Source: JAOBAU01 sp034667465
Lineage (GTDB): Bacteria; Acidobacteriota; Thermoanaerobaculia; Gp7-AA8
Direction of reading: 5' to 3'
Assembly: GCA_034667465.1 (NCBI GenBank)
Contig: JAXDJV010000029.1
Span: 62,001-126,000, forward strand
Length of the DNA stretch: 64,000 nucleotides
The notes beneath the pieces were generated by a model that was given only the letters and a program-made list of their open reading frames with translations, had not been told where the DNA came from and did not search any database. The position numbers and the translations under genes were made by a program. Positions 39,821 to 49,267 of the stretch are shown here, piece after piece. Position 1 is the stretch's first letter. Every line of letters starts with the position of its first letter.

Positions 39821-41245
39821 ATGCGCAGAATCGCTCTCATTCCGGTGACGTTTTTGATGTTTTTGATCGCGACGACAGTCTCGGCCGCCCGCTTCGACGA
39901 GCTCTTCCTCGACAAGACGATGCGCGTCGACTACTTCCACACCGGCAACATGGGGCAGGAGATCGTCGCACTCCGCGACGTCGTCTCCGACGGTCCGTGG
40001 GCCGGCAGCCGTACCCATCTCGTCGAGACTCTCAACCTCGGCGCGTATCAATTCGAAGTCATCGATCGAGATTCGAATCAGGTGATCTTCCTGCGCGGTT
40101 TCGCGTCGGTCTTCGGCGAATGGACGTCGACCGATGAAGCGAAAGAACGCGCGCGGACGTTCGGCGAATCGGTCCGCTTTCCGTGGCCGCGCAAGCCGGT
40201 GCAGCTCGTGCTGAAGAAGCGCGATTCGCAGAGCGCGTTTCATGAGATCTGGTCGACGATCATCGATCCGAATTCGCGCTTCGTGAATCCGGTCGATCGG
40301 AAATCGATCGGGAAGGTGTGGAACGTTTTCGAGAACGGTCCGGCCGCGGAGAAGGTCGATCTGCTCGTGATCGGCGAGGGCTACACCGAAGCGGAGTGGC
40401 CGAAGTTTCACAAGGATGTAGCTCGGCTCGTCGGAAAGCTCTTCGACACCGAGCCGTTCAAGCATCGGAAGAGGGACTTCAACGTGCGCGCGCTCGATCT
40501 GCCGTCGGCGCAGAGCGGCGTGCATCGTCCGCGGACGAAAGACAATCGCCGGACGCTGACCGGCGTCGAATACAACATCTTCGATTCCGAGCGTTACGTC
40601 CTGACGCTCGACGATCACGCCATGCGCGACATCGCATCGGCCGCGCCATATGACTACATCGAGATCCTCGTGAACGAGAAGCAGTACGGCGGCGGCGGAA
40701 TCTTTCGCGATCAGGCGACGGCGGCGGTCGACACCGGATTCGCCGAGTACGTGTTCGTTCACGAGTTCGGCCATCACTTCGCGGCGCTCGCCGATGAGTA
40801 CTACACGTCGCCGGTCGCGTATCAGAGCGGCGGCAGCGAGCATCCGGAACCGTGGGAGCCGAACGTCACGGCGCTGCTCGACGCCGAGAAATTGAAGTGG
40901 CGCGATCTCGTCGAAGCGTCGACGCCGCTGCCGACACCGTGGGACAAGGAAGCGTTCGACAAGCACGCGCTCGAGTACCAGGCGGAGCGCCGCAAGCTGC
41001 GCGAATCGAACGTGCCGGAAAGCGAGATGGACAAGCTGTTCACGCGCGAGCGCGAATGGGAAACAAAGTTCCTCGGCGAACAGAAGTTTGCCGGCAAAGT
41101 CGGCGCGTTCGAAGGGGCGGCGTACGAATACAAAGGGCTCTACCGGCCGGAGGTCGACTGCATCATGTTCACGCGCGACGAGGTTGGATTCTGTCGCGTC
41201 TGCAGCCGCGCCATCGAGCGGATCATCGATGAATACACGAAGTGA
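39821..41245 (+). CDS. Secreted M64-family (IgA-type) metallopeptidase
   Basis: The protein has 474 residues. The signal peptide is MRRIALIPVTFLMFLIATTVSA. An N-terminal beta domain (about 25-150) precedes a peptidase M64 domain, marked by NGPAAEKVDLLVIGEGYTEA and the zinc site FVHEFGHHFAALADEYY (His314, His318, with a downstream Glu/Asp). An insertion between about 350 and 420 is rich in charged helix. A C-terminal cysteine pair lies in VDCIMFTRDEVGFCRVC. The family was named for a Clostridium IgA protease, but environmental members have unknown targets. It is divergent from the VWFA protein and followed by a small gene 18 bp away. Confidence 0.9.
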   Translation: MRRIALIPVTFLMFLIATTVSAARFDELFLDKTMRVDYFHTGNMGQEIVALRDVVSDGPWAGSRTHLVETLNLGAYQFEVIDRDSNQVIFLRGFASVFGEWTSTDEAKERARTFGESVRFPWPRKPVQLVLKKRDSQSAFHEIWSTIIDPNSRFVNPVDRKSIGKVWNVFENGPAAEKVDLLVIGEGYTEAEWPKFHKDVARLVGKLFDTEPFKHRKRDFNVRALDLPSAQSGVHRPRTKDNRRTLTGVEYNIFDSERYVLTLDDHAMRDIASAAPYDYIEILVNEKQYGGGGIFRDQATAAVDTGFAEYVFVHEFGHHFAALADEYYTSPVAYQSGGSEHPEPWEPNVTALLDAEKLKWRDLVEASTPLPTPWDKEAFDKHALEYQAERRKLRESNVPESEMDKLFTREREWETKFLGEQKFAGKVGAFEGAAYEYKGLYRPEVDCIMFTRDEVGFCRVCSRAIERIIDEYTK

Positions 41246-41263
41246 AGTAAGCTCGCTCTTCGC

Positions 41264-41767
41264 ATGCCGATGACCTTCGTGGCGGGAGCCGCGTCCGACG
41301 TCTTCGCTCCCGGCTTCGCGGCCGCGGTTGACGCGGAACTGCGGAAACGTTTCCCGGCGCTCGCGCCGGCGGCGACGGAAGAGTGGTATCGATCCGAGGA
41401 GATCGACGCCACCGGCTGGAGCTCGCTGCAGCGACGCATCGGAAAGAGCCCGCAGATCGGCCCCGATCCGTATCAGGCCGTCTATCTGCCGCTGCCGATC
41501 GAGAAGCTCGAGCAGATCGTCGTGCCGCCGGCCGCCGATCCGATTCAGGCCGGAAGTCTCCCGGCGCTCATCGAAGAGTTGAAAGCGTACGCCGCGAAGG
41601 CGTCACTGCCGACCGACGATCTCGAGCTGATGCAGCTCGGCGCGAAGTACCTCGAGGACGACGCGCTCTTTCACAAGGATCTCGACGTGCAGACGTACGT
41701 GCAGCTGATGCTCTCCGCGAAACAGGCCGCCGCGCACAACGCGCCGATGTGGGTGGCGATCAGTTAA
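41264..41767 (+). CDS. Hypothetical protein downstream of the M64 peptidase
   Basis: This 167-residue acidic protein lacks a signal peptide or membrane helix. It contains helical stretches (LPALIEELKAYAAKASLPTD, VQTYVQLMLSAKQAAAHNAP) and a Pro-rich middle (YLPLPIEKLEQIVVPPAA). No family was recognised. A TAAGCT box lies 10 nt before the ATG and no Shine-Dalgarno is seen. It may have its own promoter or follow the peptidase transcript. Confidence 0.55.
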   Translation: MPMTFVAGAASDVFAPGFAAAVDAELRKRFPALAPAATEEWYRSEEIDATGWSSLQRRIGKSPQIGPDPYQAVYLPLPIEKLEQIVVPPAADPIQAGSLPALIEELKAYAAKASLPTDDLELMQLGAKYLEDDALFHKDLDVQTYVQLMLSAKQAAAHNAPMWVAIS

Positions 41768-41810
41768 GCCCTGCGACTCGTCTGGATCTTCGCGCGAAGA
41801 TGCGCCCGAA

Positions 41811-42022
41811 TTACTGCGCGCGCTTCAGCGCCAGATCCTGAAAGTCGAAACTGAAATCGGTGCGCGACGACACCGGGGCCATCGCGATCGTCGTCACTTC
41901 GCCGTCCGCATTCAGTGCGAAGTTCACGAACGCGTCGGCGTCGAGAAAACGATCGCGCCAGCGAACGACGAACGTGTTGTGCTGCCAGTGTTCCAGATCG
42001 CCGATCAGTTCCGCGGTGTGAC
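41811..42022 (-). pseudogene. Displaced C-terminus of the serine hydrolase (frameshift)
   Basis: Reading the minus strand in the next frame from about 42022 gives SHTAELIGDLEHWQH, then FVVRWRDRFLDADAFVNFAL and TDFSFDFQDLALKRAQ, ending at TAA 41811-41813. This is the C-terminal domain (DUF3471-like) expected after GKLVMR in the upstream gene. One missing T (CGTTCAGTCAC where CGTTTCAGTCAC would keep frame) separates them. It may be a real frameshift or an assembly error. Confidence 0.8.
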
Positions 42023-43357
42023 TGAACGCATCACCAGCTTCCCATTCTCGGCCGTGATCGTGACGTCGCCGTACCAGGGATCGGTGTAGCGACCGGCGTA
42101 TTTCTCGATCGCGAGTGACGGCTTCGAATCCTTCGCGCGCGCGTCGTCGTGTTTCTTCTGCTCGTCGGCGAGCTTCTTCTTCGCCTCATCATCTGCCTGG
42201 CGATAGAGCTCGATCCAGTCGGTGGTCGCGCCGCCGAGGTAGTGATCGACGATCTGCCAGGTAATCGAATTCGTGAGCGACGTCGCCTGCTGATTGGTCA
42301 GCACGACGATGCCGAGGTTGAGATCGGGGACGAGAGTCACGAGCGAGACCGTGCCGGTCAGCCCGCCGGAATGGCCGACGAGCTGATGGCCGCGGTAGTC
42401 GCGCGTTCTCCAGCCGAGCGCGTATTGCGAGAAGTTTGGCGCGAGCGCGGCCAGCGGACCTTCCGTCGGCGGGATGCGGACCGGAATCTGCGCCGACCAC
42501 ATTTCGCGCGACTGCTTCTCGCTGAACAGCCGCTTGTCGCCGTCGTACTTTCCGTGCGCGAGCTGCGCGATCAGCCACTTCGCCATGTCGTTCGCGCTCG
42601 ACGCCAGGCCGCCCGCCGGCGCGGCGTTTTCCCATACGTCGTAGCGAATCGGAATCATGCGATCGCCTTCCGGCGCGTGCGGCGTCGCCGCGTCGCTGCT
42701 GGCGCGCAGCGCGCGAACGGACGTGACCGTCTTCGTCATCGCCAGCGGCGTCAGGATTCGTTCGGTGATGAACTCTTCCCAGGACTTGCCGCTGATCGTT
42801 TCGATGACGCGGCCGGCGGCGATGAACATCAGATTGTTGTACGCGTAGCGCGAGCGCATGCTCGTCGCCGGTTTGATGAAGCGGATGCGACTGACGACCT
42901 CTTCGCGCGTCAGATCGGTGGCCGGATAGATCATCAGATCGCCAGCGCCGAGTCCGAGACCAGCGCGATGCGAGACGAGATCGCGGATCAACACTTCGTT
43001 CGACGCGTACGGGTCGTACATCCGAAACGACAGGAGGTATTTCGACACCGGGTCGTCCCACGAAAGCTTTCCTTCATCGACGAGCATCGCCAGCGCCGCG
43101 GTCGTGAACGCTTTCGAATTCGACGCGATCTGGAACAGCGTGTCGCCATCGACCGGCGCCGATTCGCCGAGCTTGCGCACGCCGAATCCTTTCGCAAGCA
43201 CGACCTTCCCATCCTTCACGATCGCGATAGAAACGCCCGGCACGCGGAACTGCTGCATCGCGCGCGCAACGCTCGCGTCGAGCGCGGGCGGCGGAGCGGT
43301 GTCGGCGTAAACGGAGGCGGTGAAGAGGACGAGAAAAAGGGAAGTCACAGTCTTCAT
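42005..43357 (-). CDS. Beta-lactamase-related serine hydrolase, frameshifted near its end
   Basis: The protein has 450 residues as read, or about 515 if the frameshift is corrected. A signal peptide (MKTVTSLFLVLFTASVYA) is followed by a class C beta-lactamase/esterase fold. The nucleophile motif is Ser79-x-x-Lys82 in FQIASNSKAF, with the YxN region in SRYAYNNLMF and the HSG motif QLVGHSGGLTG. The tail (EEAKKKLADEQKKHDDARAK) links to a C-terminal beta domain that is cut by a frameshift at about 42022. Members are secreted D-amino or ester hydrolases. The catalytic part is intact. TACAAT lies 9 nt before the ATG. It is divergent from the reductase gene. Confidence 0.85.
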   Translation of the reverse strand: MKTVTSLFLVLFTASVYADTAPPPALDASVARAMQQFRVPGVSIAIVKDGKVVLAKGFGVRKLGESAPVDGDTLFQIASNSKAFTTAALAMLVDEGKLSWDDPVSKYLLSFRMYDPYASNEVLIRDLVSHRAGLGLGAGDLMIYPATDLTREEVVSRIRFIKPATSMRSRYAYNNLMFIAAGRVIETISGKSWEEFITERILTPLAMTKTVTSVRALRASSDAATPHAPEGDRMIPIRYDVWENAAPAGGLASSANDMAKWLIAQLAHGKYDGDKRLFSEKQSREMWSAQIPVRIPPTEGPLAALAPNFSQYALGWRTRDYRGHQLVGHSGGLTGTVSLVTLVPDLNLGIVVLTNQQATSLTNSITWQIVDHYLGGATTDWIELYRQADDEAKKKLADEQKKHDDARAKDSKPSLAIEKYAGRYTDPWYGDVTITAENGKLVMRSVTPRN

Positions 43358-43386
43358 GGCGCGGTGATTGTAGTAGCGCTCGCTGT

Positions 43387-44301
43387 ATGCCCAGCGACTC
43401 GACATATGACGCGATCATCATCGGCGGCGGTCCTGCCGGTCTCACCTGCGCAATCTTCCTCGGCCGCTATCAGCGCCGTGTGCTCGTCGTCGACAACGGC
43501 AGGCCGCGCAACTACGCATCGCGCGCGATTCACGGCTTTCTCGGACAGCACGGCATCGCGCCGGGCGAGCTGTTACGGAAGGGAAGGAGCGAAGCGATCG
43601 AAGCCGGCGTCGAGATTTGCGAATGCACGGCCGATGACGTGCAGCGCGTCGGCGACGTTTTCGAAGTGACGACGTCGAGCGGCGTGATGCGGGCGCGTCG
43701 CGTCGTCCTCGCTTACGGCGTACGCGATGAGCTGCCCGACGTTCCCGGCGTCGAGGATTACTACGGCGGCAGCATCTTTCACTGTCCCGACTGCGACGGC
43801 TACGAAGTGCGCGACAAGATGGTCGGCGTGATCGGTTGGGGACCGAAGGTCGTCGGGCTGTCGCTGAAGCTGACGCAGTGGACTGACAAGCTGACGGTGC
43901 TGACGGATGGGCACGAACGCGACTTCGGCGAGGAGCTGATGAGCAAGCTGCTCGCGAGCGGCATCGGCGTGAAGGACGAGAAGATCGTCCGCTTCGAAGG
44001 GAAGGACGCGATCGTGCGCGCCGCCGTGCTCGAAGGCGGCGAACTGGTTGCCGTCGATGCGCTCTTCTTCACCATCGGCGTTCATCGCTCGTGCAATCTC
44101 GCGGAACGCCTCGGCTGCGTGGAGGTCGAAGGAACGCCATGCCTTGTGGTCAACGATTACAAGGAGACGACGGTGGAAGGGGTGTATGCGATCGGCGATC
44201 TCGTTCCCGGATCGCAGCTGGCAATCACGTCTGCGGCGGATGGCGCGATCGCGGCGATCGCAATCAACAAGAGTCTGATGCCGCCGTCGAAGCTGGTCTA
44301 A
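43387..44301 (+). CDS. Thioredoxin-reductase-like FAD/NAD(P)-dependent oxidoreductase
   Basis: This 304-residue flavoprotein has the FAD-binding motif IIGGGPAGLTCAIFLGRY (11-28), the redox dithiol CPDC (Cys133, Cys136), a second nucleotide site around GVIGWGPKVVGLSL and the C-terminal FAD motif YAIGDLVPG. The architecture is that of low-molecular-weight thioredoxin reductase. The NADPH-binding GGGNSA-like motif is degenerate (GWGPKV), so the electron donor or partner may differ. It is divergent from the serine hydrolase by 29 bp. Its TAA stop forms the left edge of a palindrome shared with the next gene. Confidence 0.88.
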   Translation: MPSDSTYDAIIIGGGPAGLTCAIFLGRYQRRVLVVDNGRPRNYASRAIHGFLGQHGIAPGELLRKGRSEAIEAGVEICECTADDVQRVGDVFEVTTSSGVMRARRVVLAYGVRDELPDVPGVEDYYGGSIFHCPDCDGYEVRDKMVGVIGWGPKVVGLSLKLTQWTDKLTVLTDGHERDFGEELMSKLLASGIGVKDEKIVRFEGKDAIVRAAVLEGGELVAVDALFFTIGVHRSCNLAERLGCVEVEGTPCLVVNDYKETTVEGVYAIGDLVPGSQLAITSAADGAIAAIAINKSLMPPSKLV

Positions 44302-44339
44302 AGTCAACAAATGGGGTCTGACCCCCAAAGTTGACTTTA
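44299..44339. terminator. Bidirectional palindrome holding both convergent stop codons
   Basis: TAAAGTCAAC (44299-44308) and GTTGACTTTA (44330-44339) are exact inverted repeats. Inside lies the nested palindrome GGGGTCTGACCCC. The left arm begins with the TAA of the oxidoreductase and the right arm ends with the TAA of the CAP gene. The core GGGGTC-N-GACCCC recalls dispersed REP-like elements of many bacteria. Confidence 0.75.
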
Positions 44340-45248
44340 GCGCGACGAGAAGACGCCGGCGGCGGGATCAGCAACGACCCGAATCGAAACGTTGCTCGCC
44401 GAGATCGGCACGCGCGTTCCGGTCCTGTGTACCCACACCACCACCGTGTAAACGCCCGGTCCGTCGCGGAACGGCACCGCGAACGAGAACGTGCCGTCGT
44501 TCGCGACCTGAAAATCTCCGCGCTCGCCGCGCGTACGCGGGAGGTAATCGCGGCGTTTGTCGGGGAGGCTGTATGTATCGATGAGGTTGGCGGTCATCGC
44601 CGAGATCGATTGCGGCATCGCTTCGTGATGGACGCTGATCGCGTCGATCTCGTATCCCGCCATCGCGCGGCCGGTGGCGAGCACGCGATCTTCCGGCGTC
44701 GCGTTGCGCGGCAGCGGGCGCGTCCATTCGACGTAGCGGCGGATGAACTCCTGCGTCAGGCGGAACTCGCCGCGCTCCCACGCGAGGCCAATGCCGACGT
44801 AGTTCGCGTGCGGGTCGAGGATCGTGCGCCGATGTCCGTCATGCGGCGCTTTCTCCTCCATCATCGCTTCCTCGGAACGGCGCATCATTTCGTACAGCGC
44901 GCGATCGCTGAAGTTGTACGACGCCGACCAGGCCGCCGCGTTTTCACTTACCGCGTCGTTGCCGCCGGCGAACGAATAGCGCATGTACGGCGCCTCGCCG
45001 TTCGTCGTGAAATGGCCGGTCGTGCCGTTGCGAATCTGCTGGCGGCAGTACGCGTCGGCGAGCACGGACGTCGTCGCGTCGAGCTCGACCGCGCCGAGAC
45101 CGAAGCGGGCGCGATCGCGGTTGATCATCCGGACGAGCTCGTTTCGCAGCACGAAGCGCGTCTCATCGATCGGACCTTCACCCTGCGCCAGCGGAGTGCC
45201 GGCGATCAGCAGCCAGATCGAGGCGGTGATGAGGAAGATGCGTTTCAT
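44337..45248 (-). CDS. Secreted CAP-domain (SCP/PR1-like) protein
   Basis: The protein has 303 residues. A signal peptide (MKRIFLITASIWLLIAGTPLA) is followed by a CAP domain at about 35-185: ELVRMINRDRARFGLGAVEL, DAYCRQQIRNGTTGHF, SENAAAW and HDGHRRTILDPHANYVGIGL. The C-terminal 100 residues form a beta domain (FQVANDGTFSFAVPFRDGPG), perhaps Ig-like. Bacterial CAP proteins are secreted and of uncertain function. It is read after the large kinase gene on the same strand, 35 bp away, and may be co-transcribed with it. Confidence 0.85.
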   Translation of the reverse strand: MKRIFLITASIWLLIAGTPLAQGEGPIDETRFVLRNELVRMINRDRARFGLGAVELDATTSVLADAYCRQQIRNGTTGHFTTNGEAPYMRYSFAGGNDAVSENAAAWSASYNFSDRALYEMMRRSEEAMMEEKAPHDGHRRTILDPHANYVGIGLAWERGEFRLTQEFIRRYVEWTRPLPRNATPEDRVLATGRAMAGYEIDAISVHHEAMPQSISAMTANLIDTYSLPDKRRDYLPRTRGERGDFQVANDGTFSFAVPFRDGPGVYTVVVWVHRTGTRVPISASNVSIRVVADPAAGVFSSR

Positions 45249-45283
45249 GAACGCTGTCGGAACGAATTCACGACGCTCATTAT

Positions 45284-48200
45284 TCACTTGAGCGGCAGCT
45301 CGACCGAGATCCGGAAACCATTCTCCAGATTTTCCGCGTGCACCGAGCCGCCGTGTTCTTCCACCGCTTTGCGTGCGATGGCGAGGCCGAGTCCGGTACC
45401 GCTCGACTTCGTGGAGAAGTATGGATCGAAGATCTTCGGCAGCAGCTCCGGTGCGACGCCGGGGCCGCTGTCTTCGACGAAGATCCGCACGCGCGAGTCG
45501 AACGATTCACTCGCCAGTCGCACGTTGCCGCCGGGTGCCGCCTGGAACGCGTTCTCGATGAGGTTCGCGATCGCGCCGCGGATCAGGCGCGCATCGCCGG
45601 CGAACTGCGACGGCGTCGACGGCGCGATGTCGGCGCGGAACGCGATGCCGCGCTCGGAGCTTCCGGCGTAATCGGCGGCGAGTTGTTCGAGCAGTTTTTT
45701 CAGATCGAGCGGACGGCGATGCACCTGGCGCAGCGACGCGTAATCGCCGAACTCCTTCGACGTCTCGCGCAGCACGACCACCTGCCGCAGGATGTTGTCG
45801 ACGGCGCTGCGAACGACCGCGGGAAGATTCGGATCGTCGCGATCCGCCATCGCGCGGAGATGCTCGGCCGTCAGCTGAATCGGCGTGAGCGGATTCTTGA
45901 TCTCGTGCGCGACCTGACGCGCCATCTCGCCCCACGCTTCGAGCCGGTTCGATCGCAGAATTTCGGTCACGTCCTCGGCGATCAGCATCTCTTCCTCGCT
46001 CTCCGGCAGCGGCACGATGGAGACGCGGTACGTGCGCGGATTGCCGTCGACGACGAGCTCGATCTCTTCCGATTCCGTCTGCCGGTTGCGATGGTGCGCG
46101 ACGAACTCGCGCAGCTCCGGGAATGGCGGATCGAACGGCTTCGGCAGCGGCGCGTCATCGAAGTCGAGGAGGCGACGCGCGGCGAGATTCGTGGCGGCGA
46201 CGTGCATCGTGCCGTCGAGCACGACGACCGCGGCGTTGATGTTCTCGAGCAGTATCTGCAGCCGATCGCGCTCGTGGCGAAGATCGTTCTGCTGCCGGCG
46301 AATCGATTGCGCCATGTCGCGGAACGTCGTCACGAGCAGGCCGAGGTCGGGATCGGACGGCACGCGGATCTCGTAATCGAAGTTGCCCGCCGCGACCGAG
46401 CGTGCGCCGGCGACGAGTCCCTGCACCGGTCCGGTCACGCCGCGCGCCGCGCGGAACGCGACCGCGATCGAGCCGAGGACGATGAAGACGAGCAGCAGAT
46501 AGATCGTCGTCGCGAGATCGTTCACCTGCGTCTCGATCTGCCGGCCCTGCACGATGAACGGCAGCGCCAGCGTGTAGCTCTCACCTTCGGCGAGATTGAT
46601 CGGACTGTAAATCTCGATGTACTGCGCCGGACCGGAGACGCGTTGCGCGCGAAACATCTGCCGGCCGTGAAGAACGATCGCCGCGTAAACATCGCCCGGC
46701 AATCGCTCCGACTCGACATGCGCGGCGAACAGATCGCGGCGACTCGACGCCACCAGCTCTTCACCGTGATAGAGGTGCAGATCGTGACCGATCACGCGCG
46801 CGAGCCAGCTCAGCACGTCGTCATCGAGAACCTGCTCGGGCTTCGTGACGGTCGATGACGCGAGGTAATCCTCGACGACGCGCTGCGCCGCGTTGAGCGC
46901 CGTCTGTCCGCGCTCGACATATTCGAACTCGAGGCGATTCGCGAGATACGCGCGGACGAACAGCACGAAGATCACCAGCGGCAGGATCACGACCGCGGTG
47001 AGATAGAGCGACGTTCGCGTGCGGAAATCGAGATTGCCGGGCGCGCGGCGCAGCAGGTCGGTGAGGAACGGCAGCGAGCGAATGGCGACGGCGAGCAGCA
47101 CAAACGCGAGCGCCCAGATCGCGACGCCACCTGCGCGGCGCACGTTCTGCGCACGCGTCGCGACCGAGAGCGGGAACGCGTAAAGCGCGTCGTCGGTGCG
47201 GCGCAGATAAATCGCAGCACCATCGCGCGCCGCTTCGACCCACGTTCCCTGGCCGGGCTTGAGACTGGCGAGATACCACGCCGGCGCCTGCGGCAGCCGG
47301 AGCGTCGTCGTGCCGTGCACGTTGCCGTTCTTTTCGTAGACGACCGGCTCGCGCTGCGCGTGCAGACTGACGTTCGAATCTTCGCCGGATGAATCGAAGA
47401 AATCGCGATAGACGTCGCCGAAGGTCGTCGCGCCGGGATCGGCCGGATTGACGACGTGCACGCTGCCGGCCGCGATCGTCATTCCATACGCCGACAAACT
47501 GAAATCGTGATGCAGCAGCTCGCGCGTCAGACTGCCGACCTGCAGAATCTCGCGCTCGCCGGAGCGACGCTCGCTGAATTGCGGCAGGCCGACGCCGAAG
47601 CGGCTGATCGGATGATCGAGGATGTCGCTGATGGTGATGACCGCCGGCACGCGCCACTTCGGCAGATCGCTGCGCAGCCAGAGCGCGTACGCGAGATCGT
47701 CGAGACTCATCCGCCGATACTCATCGGGCAGCACGGTGCTGAGATCGATCTGCGTGAACTCGTTCTTCAGCGTGTCTTCGATCATCGTCCGCAGCTGGCC
47801 CGCTTCGCCGACGACGAGTGGCGCGTACGTCTCGGCGATGAACGTCCGTGCGCTCTCGCGCTCGAAGAAATCGACCGGCGCGTAAACGACGAGCACGGTG
47901 AGCAGCGCCATGAGCAGCAGCCGCAGCGGCATGCGCGGCGTGACGGCGCAGATGAGAAACGCGCCGGCGACCGCGGCGCCGATGTTGAGCAGCGCCAGTC
48001 CGTGCGTTCGATCGAGCGTCGCCGCGAACGCCAGCGTTGCGACGACGCCGATGGCGACGACGACCGCGGTGCGGCCGAGCGATGCTGAATGTTTCGCGAA
48101 CTGCAGCAGCGCCAGCGCGAAGAGCAGCAGCGCCGAAAGCAGCACCCCCTGCGCCGCGGAGACCGGAGCAATGTGATCGGGGATCGACGAGATGCGCGAG

Positions 48201-49267
48201 TTGTCGACGAGATTCGCGACCAGCAGCAGGTAGCCGTAGCCGGCCGCGAACGCGATCGCGGCGCGCGCGGCCAGCGCTGCGCGTCCGCGCGTAACGAGCC
48301 GCGAGTTGATCAGGAAGACGACGACGAGCAGTGCGGCCGCGGTGAGCAGGAGATCGAGCGGCGATTTGCTGAACGGACCGAGGAGCTTCGATGCGTAAAC
48401 GTCGAAGCGGAAGAGATGCGATGGATCTTCGTCGACGGCGATCGGCAGCAGCGCCACGCGCGCGATGACGACCAGCGCCGATGCGATGAACGGCCACCAG
48501 CGGCTGCGCATGCGACGCAATTGCGCGAGCACCGCCAGCGCGCCGATCGCGAGCAGCACCGACGCCAGCGTTCGTCCGTCGGCTCGCACATTTTCAACAA
48601 CCTCGGCGCGCGAGCGCGGGATCACATCAATCCACAACGCGGCGTCGGGACGGCGCTCGATGAGATGACGCTGCGCCTCCGGCCGCTGACGCAGCGCGCC
48701 GCCGTGGTAGACGTAGCCGCTCAGCCAGTCGTCATCGCTGTCGAAGAGCGAGTGGTCGTGCGGTGCGCGATTGACGATCCGCTCGAAGGTCTCGATGACC
48801 ATCGGCTGCGGCGCGGTGATGCGGCGCGAGCGAAGGATGTAGAGGTTCGTGACGTCGAACTGATAGCTCGCCATGCCGCTGACGCGCAGCTCTTCGCCCC
48901 ACCACGCGATGATCTCGCCGGATGGCGAGACGAGCCGCGCGCCGCGTCCGGGACGTCCGCGCAGCTCGTCGCGCAGCATGCCGAAAACACGGCCGCGCCG
49001 CGGATCGCTTTTCGTCACTGCCAGCTTCGCCGCAAGCCGCGACGCGCTGGCGTCGAGCTCGGCCTCGGTCGTGCCGACCTCGCGCCGCAGCCGCGACACT
49101 TCACTCTGCAGATGTTCGCCGAAGCGCGTCGTGAAGGAACGCGAGACGGAATTGGCGATCGCGATCGTGGAGAGATCGACGATGGCGACGAGCAGGAGGA
49201 AGAGCGCCGCGGTGCGCGCCGCCGCGCTTCGCCAGATGGAGCTCACGGCACGATCGGCATGAGGCAT
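45284..49267 (-). CDS. Very large NtrY-like sensor histidine kinase
   Basis: The 1327-residue reading is about twice the NtrY norm. A first membrane helix (about 16-38) is followed by an extracytoplasmic region. A block of about eight helices spans 230-470, a large second extracytoplasmic part follows with more helices near 725 and 760, and a CHASE-like region leads to a helix near 930. Then come HAMP, PAS (INAAVVVLDGTMHVAATNLA), HisKA with His1121 in RQVAHEIKNPLTPIQLTAEH, and HATPase (NLIENAFQAAPGG, GTGLGLAIARKAVEEHGG). The core is typical NtrY. No NtrX-type regulator is adjacent. The ATG at 49267 lies in a repeat; a GTG at 49246 is an alternative start. Confidence 0.88.
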   Translation of the reverse strand: MPHADRAVSSIWRSAAARTAALFLLLVAIVDLSTIAIANSVSRSFTTRFGEHLQSEVSRLRREVGTTEAELDASASRLAAKLAVTKSDPRRGRVFGMLRDELRGRPGRGARLVSPSGEIIAWWGEELRVSGMASYQFDVTNLYILRSRRITAPQPMVIETFERIVNRAPHDHSLFDSDDDWLSGYVYHGGALRQRPEAQRHLIERRPDAALWIDVIPRSRAEVVENVRADGRTLASVLLAIGALAVLAQLRRMRSRWWPFIASALVVIARVALLPIAVDEDPSHLFRFDVYASKLLGPFSKSPLDLLLTAAALLVVVFLINSRLVTRGRAALAARAAIAFAAGYGYLLLVANLVDNSRISSIPDHIAPVSAAQGVLLSALLLFALALLQFAKHSASLGRTAVVVAIGVVATLAFAATLDRTHGLALLNIGAAVAGAFLICAVTPRMPLRLLLMALLTVLVVYAPVDFFERESARTFIAETYAPLVVGEAGQLRTMIEDTLKNEFTQIDLSTVLPDEYRRMSLDDLAYALWLRSDLPKWRVPAVITISDILDHPISRFGVGLPQFSERRSGEREILQVGSLTRELLHHDFSLSAYGMTIAAGSVHVVNPADPGATTFGDVYRDFFDSSGEDSNVSLHAQREPVVYEKNGNVHGTTTLRLPQAPAWYLASLKPGQGTWVEAARDGAAIYLRRTDDALYAFPLSVATRAQNVRRAGGVAIWALAFVLLAVAIRSLPFLTDLLRRAPGNLDFRTRTSLYLTAVVILPLVIFVLFVRAYLANRLEFEYVERGQTALNAAQRVVEDYLASSTVTKPEQVLDDDVLSWLARVIGHDLHLYHGEELVASSRRDLFAAHVESERLPGDVYAAIVLHGRQMFRAQRVSGPAQYIEIYSPINLAEGESYTLALPFIVQGRQIETQVNDLATTIYLLLVFIVLGSIAVAFRAARGVTGPVQGLVAGARSVAAGNFDYEIRVPSDPDLGLLVTTFRDMAQSIRRQQNDLRHERDRLQILLENINAAVVVLDGTMHVAATNLAARRLLDFDDAPLPKPFDPPFPELREFVAHHRNRQTESEEIELVVDGNPRTYRVSIVPLPESEEEMLIAEDVTEILRSNRLEAWGEMARQVAHEIKNPLTPIQLTAEHLRAMADRDDPNLPAVVRSAVDNILRQVVVLRETSKEFGDYASLRQVHRRPLDLKKLLEQLAADYAGSSERGIAFRADIAPSTPSQFAGDARLIRGAIANLIENAFQAAPGGNVRLASESFDSRVRIFVEDSGPGVAPELLPKIFDPYFSTKSSGTGLGLAIARKAVEEHGGSVHAENLENGFRISVELPLK

